From CAIQPV01 sp963719855 (GTDB lineage Bacteria > Pseudomonadota > Gammaproteobacteria > Burkholderiales > Gallionellaceae), in NCBI GenBank assembly GCA_963719855.1, contig CAVRDK010000004.1:682001-746000 (forward strand): a stretch of DNA of 64,000 nt. The letters are read 5' to 3'. The notes beneath the pieces were generated by a model that had not been told where the DNA came from, searched no databases, and worked only from the letters and a program-made list of their open reading frames with translations. The translations under genes were made by a program, and so were the position numbers. Below are positions 25,098 through 33,971 of the stretch, piece after piece; position 1 is the stretch's first letter, and each line of letters begins with the position of its first letter.

Positions 25098-26852
25098 ATG
25101 ACTGCTGCCGTTTCTAATTTCAAAATTCATCTTTCCGATTTGTTTGCGCAAGCTCTGCGCGTTGTGGCGCCGGGGCAAGCTGCTACCGTTCTGCTGGAAC
25201 GTCCCAAACAGGCAGCGCATGGCGACTATGCCTGTAATCTGGCAATGCAACTGGCCAAGCCGCTGAAGCGCAGCCCGCGCGACATCGCGCAAGCCTTGAT
25301 CGCCGCATTGCCTGCCTCTCCGGTGGTGGAAAAAGTTGATATCGCCGGAGCTGGTTTCATCAATGTGTTTCTGACGACTGCCGCGAAACAGGGCGTGGTG
25401 CAAGGCGTGTTGCAGGCGGGTACCCGTTACGGGCACATTCAACTCGGCGCGGGGCGCAAGGTGCAGGTGGAGTTCGTTTCCGCCAATCCTACCGGGCCGT
25501 TGCATGTGGGGCATGGGCGCGGCGCGGCCTACGGCGCGAGCCTGTCCAATGTGCTGGATGCGGCAGGTTACAAGGTTTCCCGCGAATACTATGTGAATGA
25601 TGCCGGGCGGCAGATGGACATTCTCGCGCTGTCCACTTGGTTGCGCTATCTGGAGTTGCATGGGGTGAATATCTCGTTTCCCTCGAACGCCTATCAAGGC
25701 GACTACGTGGGCGGCATGGCGTTGCAAATCCGTGCGGCTCATGGGGCAAAATTTGTGCGCTCTCTGGGCGAAGCGCTGAACGCAGAGCGAACGCGCGACC
25801 TGCTGGCAGCCGGGGACAGCGCAGATGCCTATCTGGATGCGCTGATCGCCGAAGCCAAGCGCCTGCTGGGCGAGGATTATGCATATATCCATAACTATGC
25901 GCTGACCGAGCAGTTGGGGGATTGCCGCAACGATCTGGCCGAGTTCGGCGTGCATTTTGACGAATGGTTTTCCGAGCAGTCGCTGTTCGACAGCGGGCTG
26001 GTAGCGCAAGTGGTGGCGCAGTTAAAAGCGACGAACCACCTTTACGAACAGGACGGTGCGCTGTGGTTTCGTTCCACCGCGTTCGGCGATGAGAAAGACC
26101 GTGTGGTGCAGCGTGAGAACGGCCTCTACACTTACTTCGCTTCCGACATTGCCTATCACGTAAACAAATTCACGCGCGGTTTCGATCGCGTCATCAATAT
26201 TTGGGGCGCGGATCATCATGGGTATATTGCACGGGTGAAAGGTGCGCTGAATGCGCTGGGACAGGATAGCAACAGGCTGGACATTGCACTGGTGCAGTTT
26301 GCGGTACTCTATCGCAACGGACAAAAGGCGGCAATGTCCACGCGTAGCGGGGAGTTCGTCACCCTGCGCGAATTACGCAATGAAGTGGGCAACGACGCGA
26401 CACGCCTTTTCTATGTGCTGCGCAAGAGCGACCAGCATCTGGATTTCGACATGGATCTGGCGAAATCGCAAAGCAACGAAAACCCGGTGTATTACATCCA
26501 GTATGCCCATGCGCGAATTTGCAGCGTGCTCGAACAATGGGGCGGCGATGTGGTCACATTACGCGAGGCCGGGGTGGAGACGCTGGAGAGCGACTACGAA
26601 AAAGCGTTGTTGCAACGCTTGATCGACTACCCGCAGGTGATCGAAAGCGCGGCGGAGGATTTGGCGCCGCACCTGATCGCGTTCTACCTGAAAGACTTGG
26701 CGGCGGATTTTCACAGCTACTATAATGCCTCGCGCTTTCTGGTCGAGGACGAAGGCGTCAAACTGGCGCGGCTGGCATTGATCGCCGCAGTGGCGCAGGT
26801 GATGCGCAATGGCTTGATGCTGCTGGGTGTGTCGGCGCCAGAGAAGATGTAA
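25098..26852 (+). CDS. argS: arginyl-tRNA synthetase
   Basis: A class I aminoacyl-tRNA synthetase that charges tRNA-Arg in the cytoplasm, 584 aa. I chose the ATG of MTAAVSNFKIHLSDLF with TAGGTG upstream; the longer frame to 24990 lacks support. It has an N-terminal additional domain (about 1-110), the HIGH-type motif HVGHGRG (about 136), EYYVNDAGRQM, GADHHGYI and the KMSKS-like MSTRSGE (about 413). The C-terminal DALR anticodon-binding domain is present (YIQYAHARICSVLEQW onward). Downstream genes follow closely and may be cotranscribed. Confidence 0.96.
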   Translation: MTAAVSNFKIHLSDLFAQALRVVAPGQAATVLLERPKQAAHGDYACNLAMQLAKPLKRSPRDIAQALIAALPASPVVEKVDIAGAGFINVFLTTAAKQGVVQGVLQAGTRYGHIQLGAGRKVQVEFVSANPTGPLHVGHGRGAAYGASLSNVLDAAGYKVSREYYVNDAGRQMDILALSTWLRYLELHGVNISFPSNAYQGDYVGGMALQIRAAHGAKFVRSLGEALNAERTRDLLAAGDSADAYLDALIAEAKRLLGEDYAYIHNYALTEQLGDCRNDLAEFGVHFDEWFSEQSLFDSGLVAQVVAQLKATNHLYEQDGALWFRSTAFGDEKDRVVQRENGLYTYFASDIAYHVNKFTRGFDRVINIWGADHHGYIARVKGALNALGQDSNRLDIALVQFAVLYRNGQKAAMSTRSGEFVTLRELRNEVGNDATRLFYVLRKSDQHLDFDMDLAKSQSNENPVYYIQYAHARICSVLEQWGGDVVTLREAGVETLESDYEKALLQRLIDYPQVIESAAEDLAPHLIAFYLKDLAADFHSYYNASRFLVEDEGVKLARLALIAAVAQVMRNGLMLLGVSAPEKM

Positions 26853-26876
26853 CAAGGATTATTGAAGGAATATGGC

Positions 26877-27500
26877 ATGAACAAAAATAGTAATTCCCGC
26901 ACCGCTCCCCCGCGCAAAGGTGGCTCTTCGCTACTGGCGGCTGTTCTGGTCGGCATGGTGCTGGGACTGGCTTTAGCGGGCGGGGTGGCGTGGTACATTC
27001 TGAAGCGCCCCAGCCCGTTTGTGAACAATGCGCCGCACGAGACAGTCAAACTCGAGCCTGATCCTGTCAAACTCGCTCCGGCACCTGCTCCCAAGGCCGT
27101 AGCGGAGGCGGGTTTGGCAGAGGTAGCTGCTTCGGGTGTAGCATCGGCTGTGGGTGAGAGCAAGCCACGCTTTGAATTCTATAAAGTGCTGACCGATAAA
27201 CCGGACGCAACGGGGCCAGCCAAGGCTGCCGCGAAGCCAGCGGATAAGGCTCTCGCGAAAGAGAAAGGAACTTACTTCCTGCAAGCTGGAGCGTTTGCCA
27301 ATGCCGATGACGCAGACAAGTTGAAAGCCAAGCTTGCCATGCTGGGTTTGGAAGTCAGTGTGCAGGCCGCGACCCTTCCCGATAAAGCGGTATGGCATCG
27401 TGTGCGCCTGGGACCATACAAGAGCACGGACGAAATGAACAAAGCTTCGGCAGTGTTGAAACAAAATGGGGTGAGTGCCACTCCAATGCGTGCGCAGTAA
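26877..27500 (+). CDS. SPOR-domain membrane protein (FtsN-like)
   Basis: A 207-aa bitopic protein. I chose MNKNSNSR with GAAGGA upstream. It has a short basic cytoplasmic N-terminus, one transmembrane helix (LLAAVLVGMVLGLALAGGVAWYIL, about 20-43) and a long Pro/Ala-rich periplasmic linker. The C-terminal SPOR domain (about 130-205) includes YFLQAGAFANADDADKLKAKLAMLG and VRLGPYKSTDEMNKA and binds denuded septal peptidoglycan. The position between argS and dsbA is that of the FtsN-like protein of many betaproteobacteria. Confidence 0.88.
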   Translation: MNKNSNSRTAPPRKGGSSLLAAVLVGMVLGLALAGGVAWYILKRPSPFVNNAPHETVKLEPDPVKLAPAPAPKAVAEAGLAEVAASGVASAVGESKPRFEFYKVLTDKPDATGPAKAAAKPADKALAKEKGTYFLQAGAFANADDADKLKAKLAMLGLEVSVQAATLPDKAVWHRVRLGPYKSTDEMNKASAVLKQNGVSATPMRAQ

Positions 27501-27527
27501 TCCCTAACTATTAGCCAAGGAGGAAAC

Positions 27528-28145
27528 GTGAAACTCATCAAACAATTTTTCATGGTGCTGGCCCTAATGTGTGCCACCCATGCATTCGCCGAACCAGAAG
27601 CGGGCAAAGATTACCAAATACTTAATCCGCCTCAGCCTACGCACAACAGTAACAAAATCGAGGTGCTGGAATTTTTTTTCTACGGCTGCACACATTGCAG
27701 CAAGCTGAACCCACTGATAGGCGCATGGGAAAAGAAACTGCCCAAAGATGTCGAGCTTACCTATGTGCCTGCCGTATTCAATCCCACTTGGGAGGTGGGT
27801 GCGCGCACTTTCTATGCGCTCGAAACCTTGGGACAGCGTGCTCAGCTACATGATGACTTGTTCAGCGCCTGGGATAACAACGTCGAACTGGTGGACGAGG
27901 CCAGTACCACCGACTTCCTCGCCAAGCACGGCGTGGATCGCAAGAAATTCGCCGACGCCTACAACTCCTTCTCCATGCAGAGCAAGGTGGTGCGCGCCAA
28001 ACAAATGGGGCAAATCTACGGCATACGCGGTACTCCGACCTTGATCGTGGACGGCAAATACGTGATCACCGGCCTGCAACCGGCGGCAACCATGCAAGTG
28101 CTGAACACCTTGGTAGATAAGGTGCGCAAGGAACGCAAACATTAA
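27528..28145 (+). CDS. dsbA: thiol:disulfide interchange protein DsbA
   Basis: A periplasmic oxidase that introduces disulfides into exported proteins, 205 aa. It starts at GTG 27528 with AAGGAGG upstream. A signal peptide (KLIKQFFMVLALMCATHAFA) is followed by a thioredoxin fold with the active site CTHC in FFYGCTHCSKLNP (about 52-57). The cis-proline loop is GTPTLIVDGKY, and the inserted helical domain lies between them. It is the last gene of the argS-SPOR-dsbA run. Confidence 0.94.
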   Translation: MKLIKQFFMVLALMCATHAFAEPEAGKDYQILNPPQPTHNSNKIEVLEFFFYGCTHCSKLNPLIGAWEKKLPKDVELTYVPAVFNPTWEVGARTFYALETLGQRAQLHDDLFSAWDNNVELVDEASTTDFLAKHGVDRKKFADAYNSFSMQSKVVRAKQMGQIYGIRGTPTLIVDGKYVITGLQPAATMQVLNTLVDKVRKERKH

Positions 28146-28244
28146 TTCAGGCTCAAGGTGCAAGGAGCAAGTAAAAAACGGAGCCGCTGGTTTTGGTTTA
28201 ACCCAGATAATCCATTAGGAGCGATACGATATGATTTGCCAGCA

Positions 28245-28314
28245 CCGTTCGCCCTGAGCTTGTCGAAGGGTTTGTTCTACAGCGCAAGTGGTTCGACAAG
28301 CTCACCACGAACGG
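28245..28314. repeat. repeat family E, intergenic inverted pair
   Basis: CCGTTCGCCCTGAGCTTGTC and GACAAGCTCACCACGAACGG face each other. The same unit recurs at 29257-29353, with half copies inside gatB and tatD. An outer GGCTCAAGG / CCTTGAGCC-like pair (about 28150 and 28340) brackets it. The 28146-28354 gap is wholly made of these repeats. Confidence 0.85.
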
Positions 28315-28354
28315 TCTAATGAATTATTTGGGTTTAATTCTTGAGCCTTGAACC

Positions 28355-29128
28355 TTGCCCTTTGCTCCTAAATCCTGTCTATTCATAACCGGAGCCTCCA
28401 GTGGCCTGGGCTTGGCGCTGGCGCAACATTATCTTGAGCAAGGTGCGGTGGTCGGGGCAGTTGCCCGCCGTGCCGAATTGCTGCAAGCCCTCTCCGAAAA
28501 ATATCCCCAACAAGTTTATTGTTACCCGCTGGATGTGCGCGATGCAGTTGCCATGCAAGCAGCGGCACAGGATTTCATCGCACGGGTAGGCGTGCCGGAC
28601 ATTGTGATTGCCAATGCCGGAGTGAGTGCCGGTACGTTCACCGAATATGCCGAGGATATCGCAGCCTTTCAACAGGTAATGGACATCAACGTGCTGGGAA
28701 TGATGCATACCTTTCAGCCTTTTCTGGCGGCAATGCGCGCCAGGCGGCAAGGTACACTGGTCGGCATTGCCAGCGTGGCCGGGTTTCGCGGCCTGCCTGG
28801 AGCGAGCGCCTACTCAGCTTCCAAGGCTGCGGCGATCTCCTATCTGGAATCCTTGCGCGTCGAGTTGCATAACAGTGGCGTAAAGGTCGTCACGATATGT
28901 CCCGGTTACATCAAGACCCCGATGACTGCCATTAATCCTTATCCGATGCCATTCATTCTCGATGCCGATGAGGCAGCATCAAGGATGGCGCGCGCCATCG
29001 AACGGCAAACAGCGTTCACCGTCATTCCGTGGCAAATGGGTTTGCTTGGGCGGGTGCTTAAACTATTGCCGCGTTGGTTATATGACGTGCTGTTTGCCCA
29101 TGCCCCGCGCAAGCCGCGCCAGCATTAG
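28355..29128 (+). CDS. short-chain dehydrogenase/reductase
   Basis: A 257-aa NAD(P)-dependent oxidoreductase of the classical SDR family. The Rossmann motif is TGASSGLGLA (about 12-21), followed by NAG in IVIANAGVS. The catalytic triad is S of GIASVAGF, then YSASK (Tyr and Lys). The substrate cannot be inferred. The start is uncertain: the first usable codon is TTG 28355, which lies inside a repeat-derived sequence, so the original start may have been altered. Its tail (LPRWLYDVLFAHAPRK) resembles SDRs linked to fatty or steroid-like substrates. Confidence 0.85.
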   Translation: MPFAPKSCLFITGASSGLGLALAQHYLEQGAVVGAVARRAELLQALSEKYPQQVYCYPLDVRDAVAMQAAAQDFIARVGVPDIVIANAGVSAGTFTEYAEDIAAFQQVMDINVLGMMHTFQPFLAAMRARRQGTLVGIASVAGFRGLPGASAYSASKAAAISYLESLRVELHNSGVKVVTICPGYIKTPMTAINPYPMPFILDADEAASRMARAIERQTAFTVIPWQMGLLGRVLKLLPRWLYDVLFAHAPRKPRQH

Positions 29129-29153
29129 ATCGGCGTGACGAAACATGGTTTTT

Positions 29154-29214
29154 ATAACCAACCACTTTGCAACCGTATTTTGGTTGCAAAGTGAGATGGC
29201 TAGTTGTGCCATCA
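29154..29214 (-). repeat. repeat family B copy
   Basis: Read on the minus strand it starts TGATGGCACAACTAGCCA, has a TTGCAACC/GGTTGCAA hairpin, and ends GTTGGTTAT. It aligns with the copies at 48705, 50524 (inside polA) and 61841. Confidence 0.7.
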
Positions 29215-29256
29215 GAGACTGCCTTTAGACACAATACCGCTCACTTAATAGAAATT

Positions 29257-29353
29257 CCGTTCGCCCCATCAAGCTTTTGGTCGGGCACCCGCCTGAGCTT
29301 GTCGAAGGGTTCTGGTTGCGTAGCTGGTGGTTCGACAAGCTCACCACGAACGG
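29257..29353. repeat. repeat family E, second intergenic copy
   Basis: CCGTTCGCCCC begins the unit, CCTGAGCTTGTCGAAGGG is in the middle and GACAAGCTCACCACGAACGG ends it. It lies just past the gatB stop (minus strand). The extra 27 bases relative to the first copy sit near the left end. Confidence 0.8.
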
Positions 29354-29373
29354 TTAAGTGAACAGCATTGCCC

Positions 29374-30903
29374 TTAGGCTGCGAGTTTACGTTTCAGAAC
29401 CTCGTTCAGTTGTGCAGGATTCGCCTTACCCTTGCTCGCCTTCATGGCGAGGCCGACGAAAAAGCCAAACACTTTATCCTTGCCGCTACGATACTCAGCT
29501 ACCTGAGTCGGATTGGCGGCGATGATTTCATCTACGATTTTTTCGATTGCGCCGGTGTCGGAAACTTGTCTCAAGCCATTCTTTTCAATAAGGTCGTCGA
29601 CAGCGGATTCTTTTACTGATGGATTTTCCCATAGCAACTGGAAAACTTCGCGTGCAAGTTTTGCCGTCAGAGTGTTGTCAATCATTCTGCAGTGCAGCAG
29701 TGCAAATTGTTCTGGCGAAACTTTCGCCTGCGCAACATCAATGCCATCACGATTAAGCTGGGTAGCTAGTAAACCAATCACCCCTTTCGCAATTCCTCCC
29801 CCATACATCCATTTGGCATCGTGCGAATTACTGTCGAGCCATTTTGCAGGATTCAGATTGCTTAGATGTTGTTGAGCTTTTTCAAAATATTGGGCAATCT
29901 CAATCGAATTGGTGAGAAGGCCAGCTTCATAAACTGAAAGATCAAATTCATTGATATAGCGTGCCTTTTTGGCTTCAGGTAGTTCAGGCAACGTGGCGCG
30001 GATTTGTTCGATCATCGCTGATGAAATATCCAGCGGCAACAAATCAGGATCAGGGAAGTAGCGGTAATCGTGCGCGTCTTCCTTGCTGCGCATGGCATGC
30101 GTTTTACCACTGTCCGGGTCGAATAAGATGGTCGCTTGCTGAATTTTGCCGCCGTTCTCCAACGTGTCGATCTGCCACTGAACTTCATAGTCGATGGCCT
30201 GTTGCATGAACTTGAACGAGTTGAGGTTCTTGATCTCGCGGCGCGTGCCTAATTCCGCGCCTGGGCGGCGCACCGACACATTAACGTCGCAACGGAAGGA
30301 GCCTTCCTGCATGTTGCCGTCGGAGATGCCGATCCAGCGCACTAGAGTATGCAGCGTCTTGGCGTAAGCTATCGCTTCGGCAGCAGAGCGCATGTCCGGC
30401 TCGGATACAATCTCCAGTAGCGGTGTTCCGGCGCGATTCAGGTCAATGCCCGTTACGCCTTGGGACTCTCCGTGTACCGACTTGCCCGCATCTTCTTCCA
30501 GATGGGCGCGGGTGATGCGCACCACTTTCTCATAAGCCGCCTGTCCTGAGCCTGTCGAAGGGCCGGACAGCGGCTCGACCTGGATGGTCAGCGCGCCTTG
30601 CCCCACCACCGGTAAATCAAACTGACTGATCTGGTAGCCCTTGGGCAGATCGGGATAAAAGTAATTCTTGCGTGCGAATACCGAACGCGGCGCGATGTGT
30701 GCACCGACTGCCAAGCCGAATTTGATGGCGCGTTCCACCGCACCCTTGTTCAGCACCGGCAGCACGCCGGGCAGCGCGATGCTTACTGCGTCCGCTTGCG
30801 TGTTTGGCTCCGCGCCGAACGCAGTCGAGGCGCCTGAGAAGATTTTGCTGCTGGTCGAAAGCTGTGCATGCACTTCCAGGCCGATGACGATTTCCCATTG
30901 CAT
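29374..30903 (-). CDS. gatB: Asp-tRNA(Asn)/Glu-tRNA(Gln) amidotransferase subunit B
   Basis: The kinase/tRNA-binding subunit of GatCAB, which converts misacylated Glu-tRNA(Gln) and Asp-tRNA(Asn). About 509 aa. I chose the ATG of MQWEIVIGLEVHAQL, placed seven bases after AAGGA. The cradle domain has SIALPGVLPVLN, the PDLPKGYQISQFD loop and ITRAHLEEDAGKS. The C-terminal YqeY-like tail ends KANPAQLNEVLKRKL. At residues 114-120 the sequence GPSTGSG comes from a family-E repeat inserted in frame within a surface loop. It follows gatA by 10 bases. Confidence 0.96.
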   Translation of the reverse strand: MQWEIVIGLEVHAQLSTSSKIFSGASTAFGAEPNTQADAVSIALPGVLPVLNKGAVERAIKFGLAVGAHIAPRSVFARKNYFYPDLPKGYQISQFDLPVVGQGALTIQVEPLSGPSTGSGQAAYEKVVRITRAHLEEDAGKSVHGESQGVTGIDLNRAGTPLLEIVSEPDMRSAAEAIAYAKTLHTLVRWIGISDGNMQEGSFRCDVNVSVRRPGAELGTRREIKNLNSFKFMQQAIDYEVQWQIDTLENGGKIQQATILFDPDSGKTHAMRSKEDAHDYRYFPDPDLLPLDISSAMIEQIRATLPELPEAKKARYINEFDLSVYEAGLLTNSIEIAQYFEKAQQHLSNLNPAKWLDSNSHDAKWMYGGGIAKGVIGLLATQLNRDGIDVAQAKVSPEQFALLHCRMIDNTLTAKLAREVFQLLWENPSVKESAVDDLIEKNGLRQVSDTGAIEKIVDEIIAANPTQVAEYRSGKDKVFGFFVGLAMKASKGKANPAQLNEVLKRKLAA

Positions 30904-30913
30904 GTTCATATCC

Positions 30914-32374
30914 TTACAGCCCGATGTGTTGCGGGGCGCGATTGTGCCAATCCGTCGCCAGTTGATATTGATGCGCGACATTCAGCATCTGCGCCTCGGA
31001 AAAATAGTTACCGATGATCTGCAAGCCGACCGGCATGTTGTTTGCGCCGAAGCCCGCTGGAATCGACATGCCGGGCAGACCTGCGAGGTTCACCGCAATG
31101 GTGTAGATGTCGGACAGGTACATCTGCACCGGATCATCGCCCTTCTCGCCCAGTTGGAATGCGGTGGTAGGGCTGGTTGGTCCCATGATGACATCGCATT
31201 GTTTGAAGGTCTCGACAAAATCCTGCGCGATCAGGCGGCGGATTTTCTGCGCCTGCAAATAGTAGGCATCGTAATAGCCGTGACTCAGCACATAAGTGCC
31301 GATCATGATGCGGCGCTTCACTTCTGCGCCGAAGCCCTGTGCGCGGGATTTTTCGTACATGTCCGCCAGGTCGGTGTATTCCGGCACACGGTAGCCGTAG
31401 CGCACGCCATCGAAGCGCGACAGGTTGCTGGAGGCTTCCGCTGGTGCCAGCACGTAATAAACCGGGATGGACAGGCGCGAGTTGGGCAGGCTGATGTCTA
31501 CCACGCTGGCGCCGAGTTTCTTATATTCGGCGATGGCGGTTTCGACTGCTTGCGCAACGTCGCTGCTCAATCCTTCGGCAAAAAATTCTTTCGGCAAACC
31601 GATACGCAGGCCAGCCAATGGCTTATTCAAGTCACGCGCATAATCTTCCTTCGCGCGCTGCAGGCTGGTGGAATCACGCTCATCGAACCCGGCCATGGTA
31701 TTAAGCAACAGCGCCAAATCTTCCGCGCTGCGCGCCATCGGCCCAGCCTGATCCAGGCTGGAGGCGAAGGCGATCATGCCGTAGCGTGACACCACGCCGT
31801 AAGTCGGTTTAAGGCCGGAGATGCCGCAGAGTGCTGCGGGCTGGCGGATCGAGCCGCCGGTGTCGGTGCCGGTAGCCGCCGCGCACAGCCGCGCCGCGAC
31901 TGCTGCCGCCGTGCCGCCGGAACTGCCGCCGGGCACGCGCGCTGTGTCCCACGGGTTCTTCACCGTTCCAAAGTAAGAGGTTTCGTTCGACGACCCCATG
32001 GCGAATTCGTCCATGTTGGTCTTGCCGAGGTTGACCGCACCCGCATTATTGAATTGTGAGATGACGTGCGCGTCGTAAGGCGAAATAAAGTTGTGCAGCA
32101 TTTTCGAGCCGCAGGTGGTGCGCCAGCCCTTGGCGCAGAAGATGTCTTTCTGTGCGATGGGGATGCCCGTCAAGGGCTGCGCATTACCGTTCGCCAGCAT
32201 CGCATCAGCCTCGCGTGCCTGTGCCAGAGACATGTCCGGGCTTACCGTGATGAAGGCGTTGAGCTTCGGATTGAGGTCGGCGATGCGGTCGAGATAGAGT
32301 TGCGTCAGTTCAACGCTGGAAATTTTCTTTCCGGCAAGTTGGGCAGCGAGTTGTTTGAGTGAGGCGTTTATCAT
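30914..32374 (-). CDS. gatA: Asp-tRNA(Asn)/Glu-tRNA(Gln) amidotransferase subunit A
   Basis: The amidase subunit of GatCAB, releasing ammonia from glutamine, 486 aa. It shows the amidase signature: catalytic Lys in PIAQKDIF, and the serines in RVPGGSSGGTAAAVAA and TDTGGSIRQPAALCG. The length and C-terminus (GLQIIGNYFSEAQMLNVAHQYQ) are normal. It is between gatC (upstream) and gatB on the minus strand. The 74-base gatC-gatA gap is occupied by a palindromic repeat, while gatA and gatB are close. It is needed in bacteria lacking GlnRS or AsnRS. Confidence 0.97.
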   Translation of the reverse strand: MINASLKQLAAQLAGKKISSVELTQLYLDRIADLNPKLNAFITVSPDMSLAQAREADAMLANGNAQPLTGIPIAQKDIFCAKGWRTTCGSKMLHNFISPYDAHVISQFNNAGAVNLGKTNMDEFAMGSSNETSYFGTVKNPWDTARVPGGSSGGTAAAVAARLCAAATGTDTGGSIRQPAALCGISGLKPTYGVVSRYGMIAFASSLDQAGPMARSAEDLALLLNTMAGFDERDSTSLQRAKEDYARDLNKPLAGLRIGLPKEFFAEGLSSDVAQAVETAIAEYKKLGASVVDISLPNSRLSIPVYYVLAPAEASSNLSRFDGVRYGYRVPEYTDLADMYEKSRAQGFGAEVKRRIMIGTYVLSHGYYDAYYLQAQKIRRLIAQDFVETFKQCDVIMGPTSPTTAFQLGEKGDDPVQMYLSDIYTIAVNLAGLPGMSIPAGFGANNMPVGLQIIGNYFSEAQMLNVAHQYQLATDWHNRAPQHIGL

Positions 32375-32381
32375 TTCTTTG

Positions 32382-32444
32382 GGGAGAAGGGTGAAGAGGG
32401 AAGGGGAAAACCTCCGCGCCGCTTTTACTCTTCTCCCTTCTCCC
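32382..32444. repeat. 17-bp inverted repeat between gatC and gatA
   Basis: GGGAGAAGGGTGAAGAG (32382-32398) and CTCTTCTCCCTTCTCCC (32428-32444) pair with one mismatch. This is another extragenic palindrome inside an operon. It may influence transcript processing but has no terminator-like T-run. Confidence 0.75.
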
Positions 32445-32448
32445 TTAA

Positions 32449-32736
32449 CTATTCAATTACTTGGGGAACGAGATATAGTCCGGCCTCGACTTGCGGCGCA
32501 ATGGACTGGAACAATTCGCGTTGATTGCCTTCCGTGACCTTGTCTTCGCGCAGGCGCTGGGTGACGTCCTGGGCGTGGGACATGGGTGCGATGCCGGAGG
32601 TATCCACCGCCTGCATTTCGACGATCAAGCCGAATATGTTGGATAATTGGACATGCGCTGTTTGCGCTTCCTGTTCGCTTACTGCCAGCCGGGCCAGCCG
32701 GGCGACTTTTTTTACATCGTCTATGGTCAAGGACAT
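32449..32736 (-). CDS. gatC: Asp-tRNA(Asn)/Glu-tRNA(Gln) amidotransferase subunit C
   Basis: The small linker subunit that ties GatA and GatB together, 95 aa. The N-terminal helices (LTIDDVKKVARLARLAVSEQE) are followed by GIAPMSHAQDVTQRLREDKVTEGNQRELFQSIAPQVEAGLYLVPQVIE, which matches the family throughout. It is first in gatC-gatA-gatB and divergent from mreB, with about 100 bases of shared promoter region. Confidence 0.96.
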   Translation of the reverse strand: MSLTIDDVKKVARLARLAVSEQEAQTAHVQLSNIFGLIVEMQAVDTSGIAPMSHAQDVTQRLREDKVTEGNQRELFQSIAPQVEAGLYLVPQVIE

Positions 32737-32834
32737 TTGGATTTAGGCTTTATCGAAACTTGCTTAATAGGGTATCATAAACATCTTTACGGGCGCACTC
32801 CTTTGCGTTTTCTAACAACACATGAGGCTCTGAC

Positions 32835-33878
32835 ATGTTTGGTTTTTTTAACGGCTATTTTTCCAATGACCTGGCGATTGACCTGGGCACTGCAAATACT
32901 TTGATCTGGGCGCGCGGGCAAGGCATCGTGCTAAACGAACCATCGGTAGTGGCAATCCGCCAGGAAGGCGGCCCCAACGGCAAGAAAGTGATCCAGCAGG
33001 TCGGGCTGGCGGCAAAGCAGATGCTGGGTCGCACGCCGGGCAATATCACCGCCATCCGCCCGATGAAGGATGGCGTGATCGCTGACTTCACCGTCACCGA
33101 ACAGATGCTCAAGCAGTTCATCCGCCGCGTGCACAAGTCCGGCATCTTCACCCCCAGCCCGCGCATCGTGATCTGCGTGCCGTGCGGTTCGACTCAAGTT
33201 GAACGCCGCGCCATCCGCGAATCCGCTTATGGCGCAGGGGCGCGCCGCGTGGAATTGATCGAAGAACCTATGGCGGCGGCGATTGGCGCCGACCTGCCGG
33301 TGGAAGATGCGACCGGCTCGATGGTGGTTGACATCGGCGGTGGCACCACTGAAGTGGGCGTGATCTCGTTGGGCGGCGCGGTATATTCCGGCTCGGTGCG
33401 TGTTGGCGGCGACAAGTTCGACGAGGCCATCATCAACTACATCCGCCGCAACTACGGCATGTTAATCGGCGAAACCACCGCCGAGATGATCAAGAAAGAA
33501 ATCGGCTCTGCCTTTCCCGGTTCCGAGGTTCGCGAAATGGAAGTGAAGGGGCGCAACCTGGCGGAAGGCGTGCCGCGCAGCTTCACTATCTCCAGCAACG
33601 AAACCCTGGAAGCGCTCACCGACCCGCTCAACAGCATCGTCAGCGCGGTGAAGACCGCATTGGAACAGACCCCGCCGGAACTGGGTGCGGACATTGCCAG
33701 CAAGGGCATGGTGCTGACTGGCGGCGGTGCGCTGTTGCGTGACATCGACCGCCTGCTGATGGAAGAAACCGGCCTGCCGGTATTGATCGCCGACGACCCG
33801 CTTACCTGTGTGGTGCGCGGCTCCGGCAAGGCGCTCGAACGCATGGACAAGTTCAGCAGTATTTTCACCACAGACTGA
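32835..33878 (+). CDS. mreB: rod-shape-determining actin homologue MreB
   Basis: An actin-like ATPase of 347 aa that forms membrane-bound filaments and guides lateral wall synthesis. Phosphate loop 1 is AIDLGTANTLIW, phosphate loop 2 is VVDIGGGTTEVGVISLGG, and the adenosine motif is GMVLTGGGALLRDID. The N-terminal FGFFNGYF is an amphipathic membrane anchor. It is first gene of mreB-mreC-mreD-mrdA-mrdB-rlpA. A 93-base palindromic repeat separates it from mreC and may let MreB be made in excess. Confidence 0.97.
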   Translation: MFGFFNGYFSNDLAIDLGTANTLIWARGQGIVLNEPSVVAIRQEGGPNGKKVIQQVGLAAKQMLGRTPGNITAIRPMKDGVIADFTVTEQMLKQFIRRVHKSGIFTPSPRIVICVPCGSTQVERRAIRESAYGAGARRVELIEEPMAAAIGADLPVEDATGSMVVDIGGGTTEVGVISLGGAVYSGSVRVGGDKFDEAIINYIRRNYGMLIGETTAEMIKKEIGSAFPGSEVREMEVKGRNLAEGVPRSFTISSNETLEALTDPLNSIVSAVKTALEQTPPELGADIASKGMVLTGGGALLRDIDRLLMEETGLPVLIADDPLTCVVRGSGKALERMDKFSSIFTTD

Positions 33879-33881
33879 GGC

Positions 33882-33969
33882 CAGGAATCAGGAATTCTGG
33901 ATCAGGAATCAGATGCGGCATCTGCGCGGTTTTGTTACTGATACCCGATCCCTGATCCCTGATTCCTGA
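33882..33969. repeat. inverted repeat between mreB and mreC
   Basis: CAGGAATCAGG-type blocks on the left face CCTGATTCCTG blocks on the right around a GCATCTGCGC centre. It is a long imperfect hairpin fully occupying the mreB-mreC gap. It could attenuate transcription into mreC. Confidence 0.75.
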
Positions 33970-33971
33970 AT

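Noticed and set aside
24625..25098. 157-codon plus-strand frame over the yhcC start
   Set aside because: It is a shadow of the minus-strand yhcC gene and the argS promoter region.
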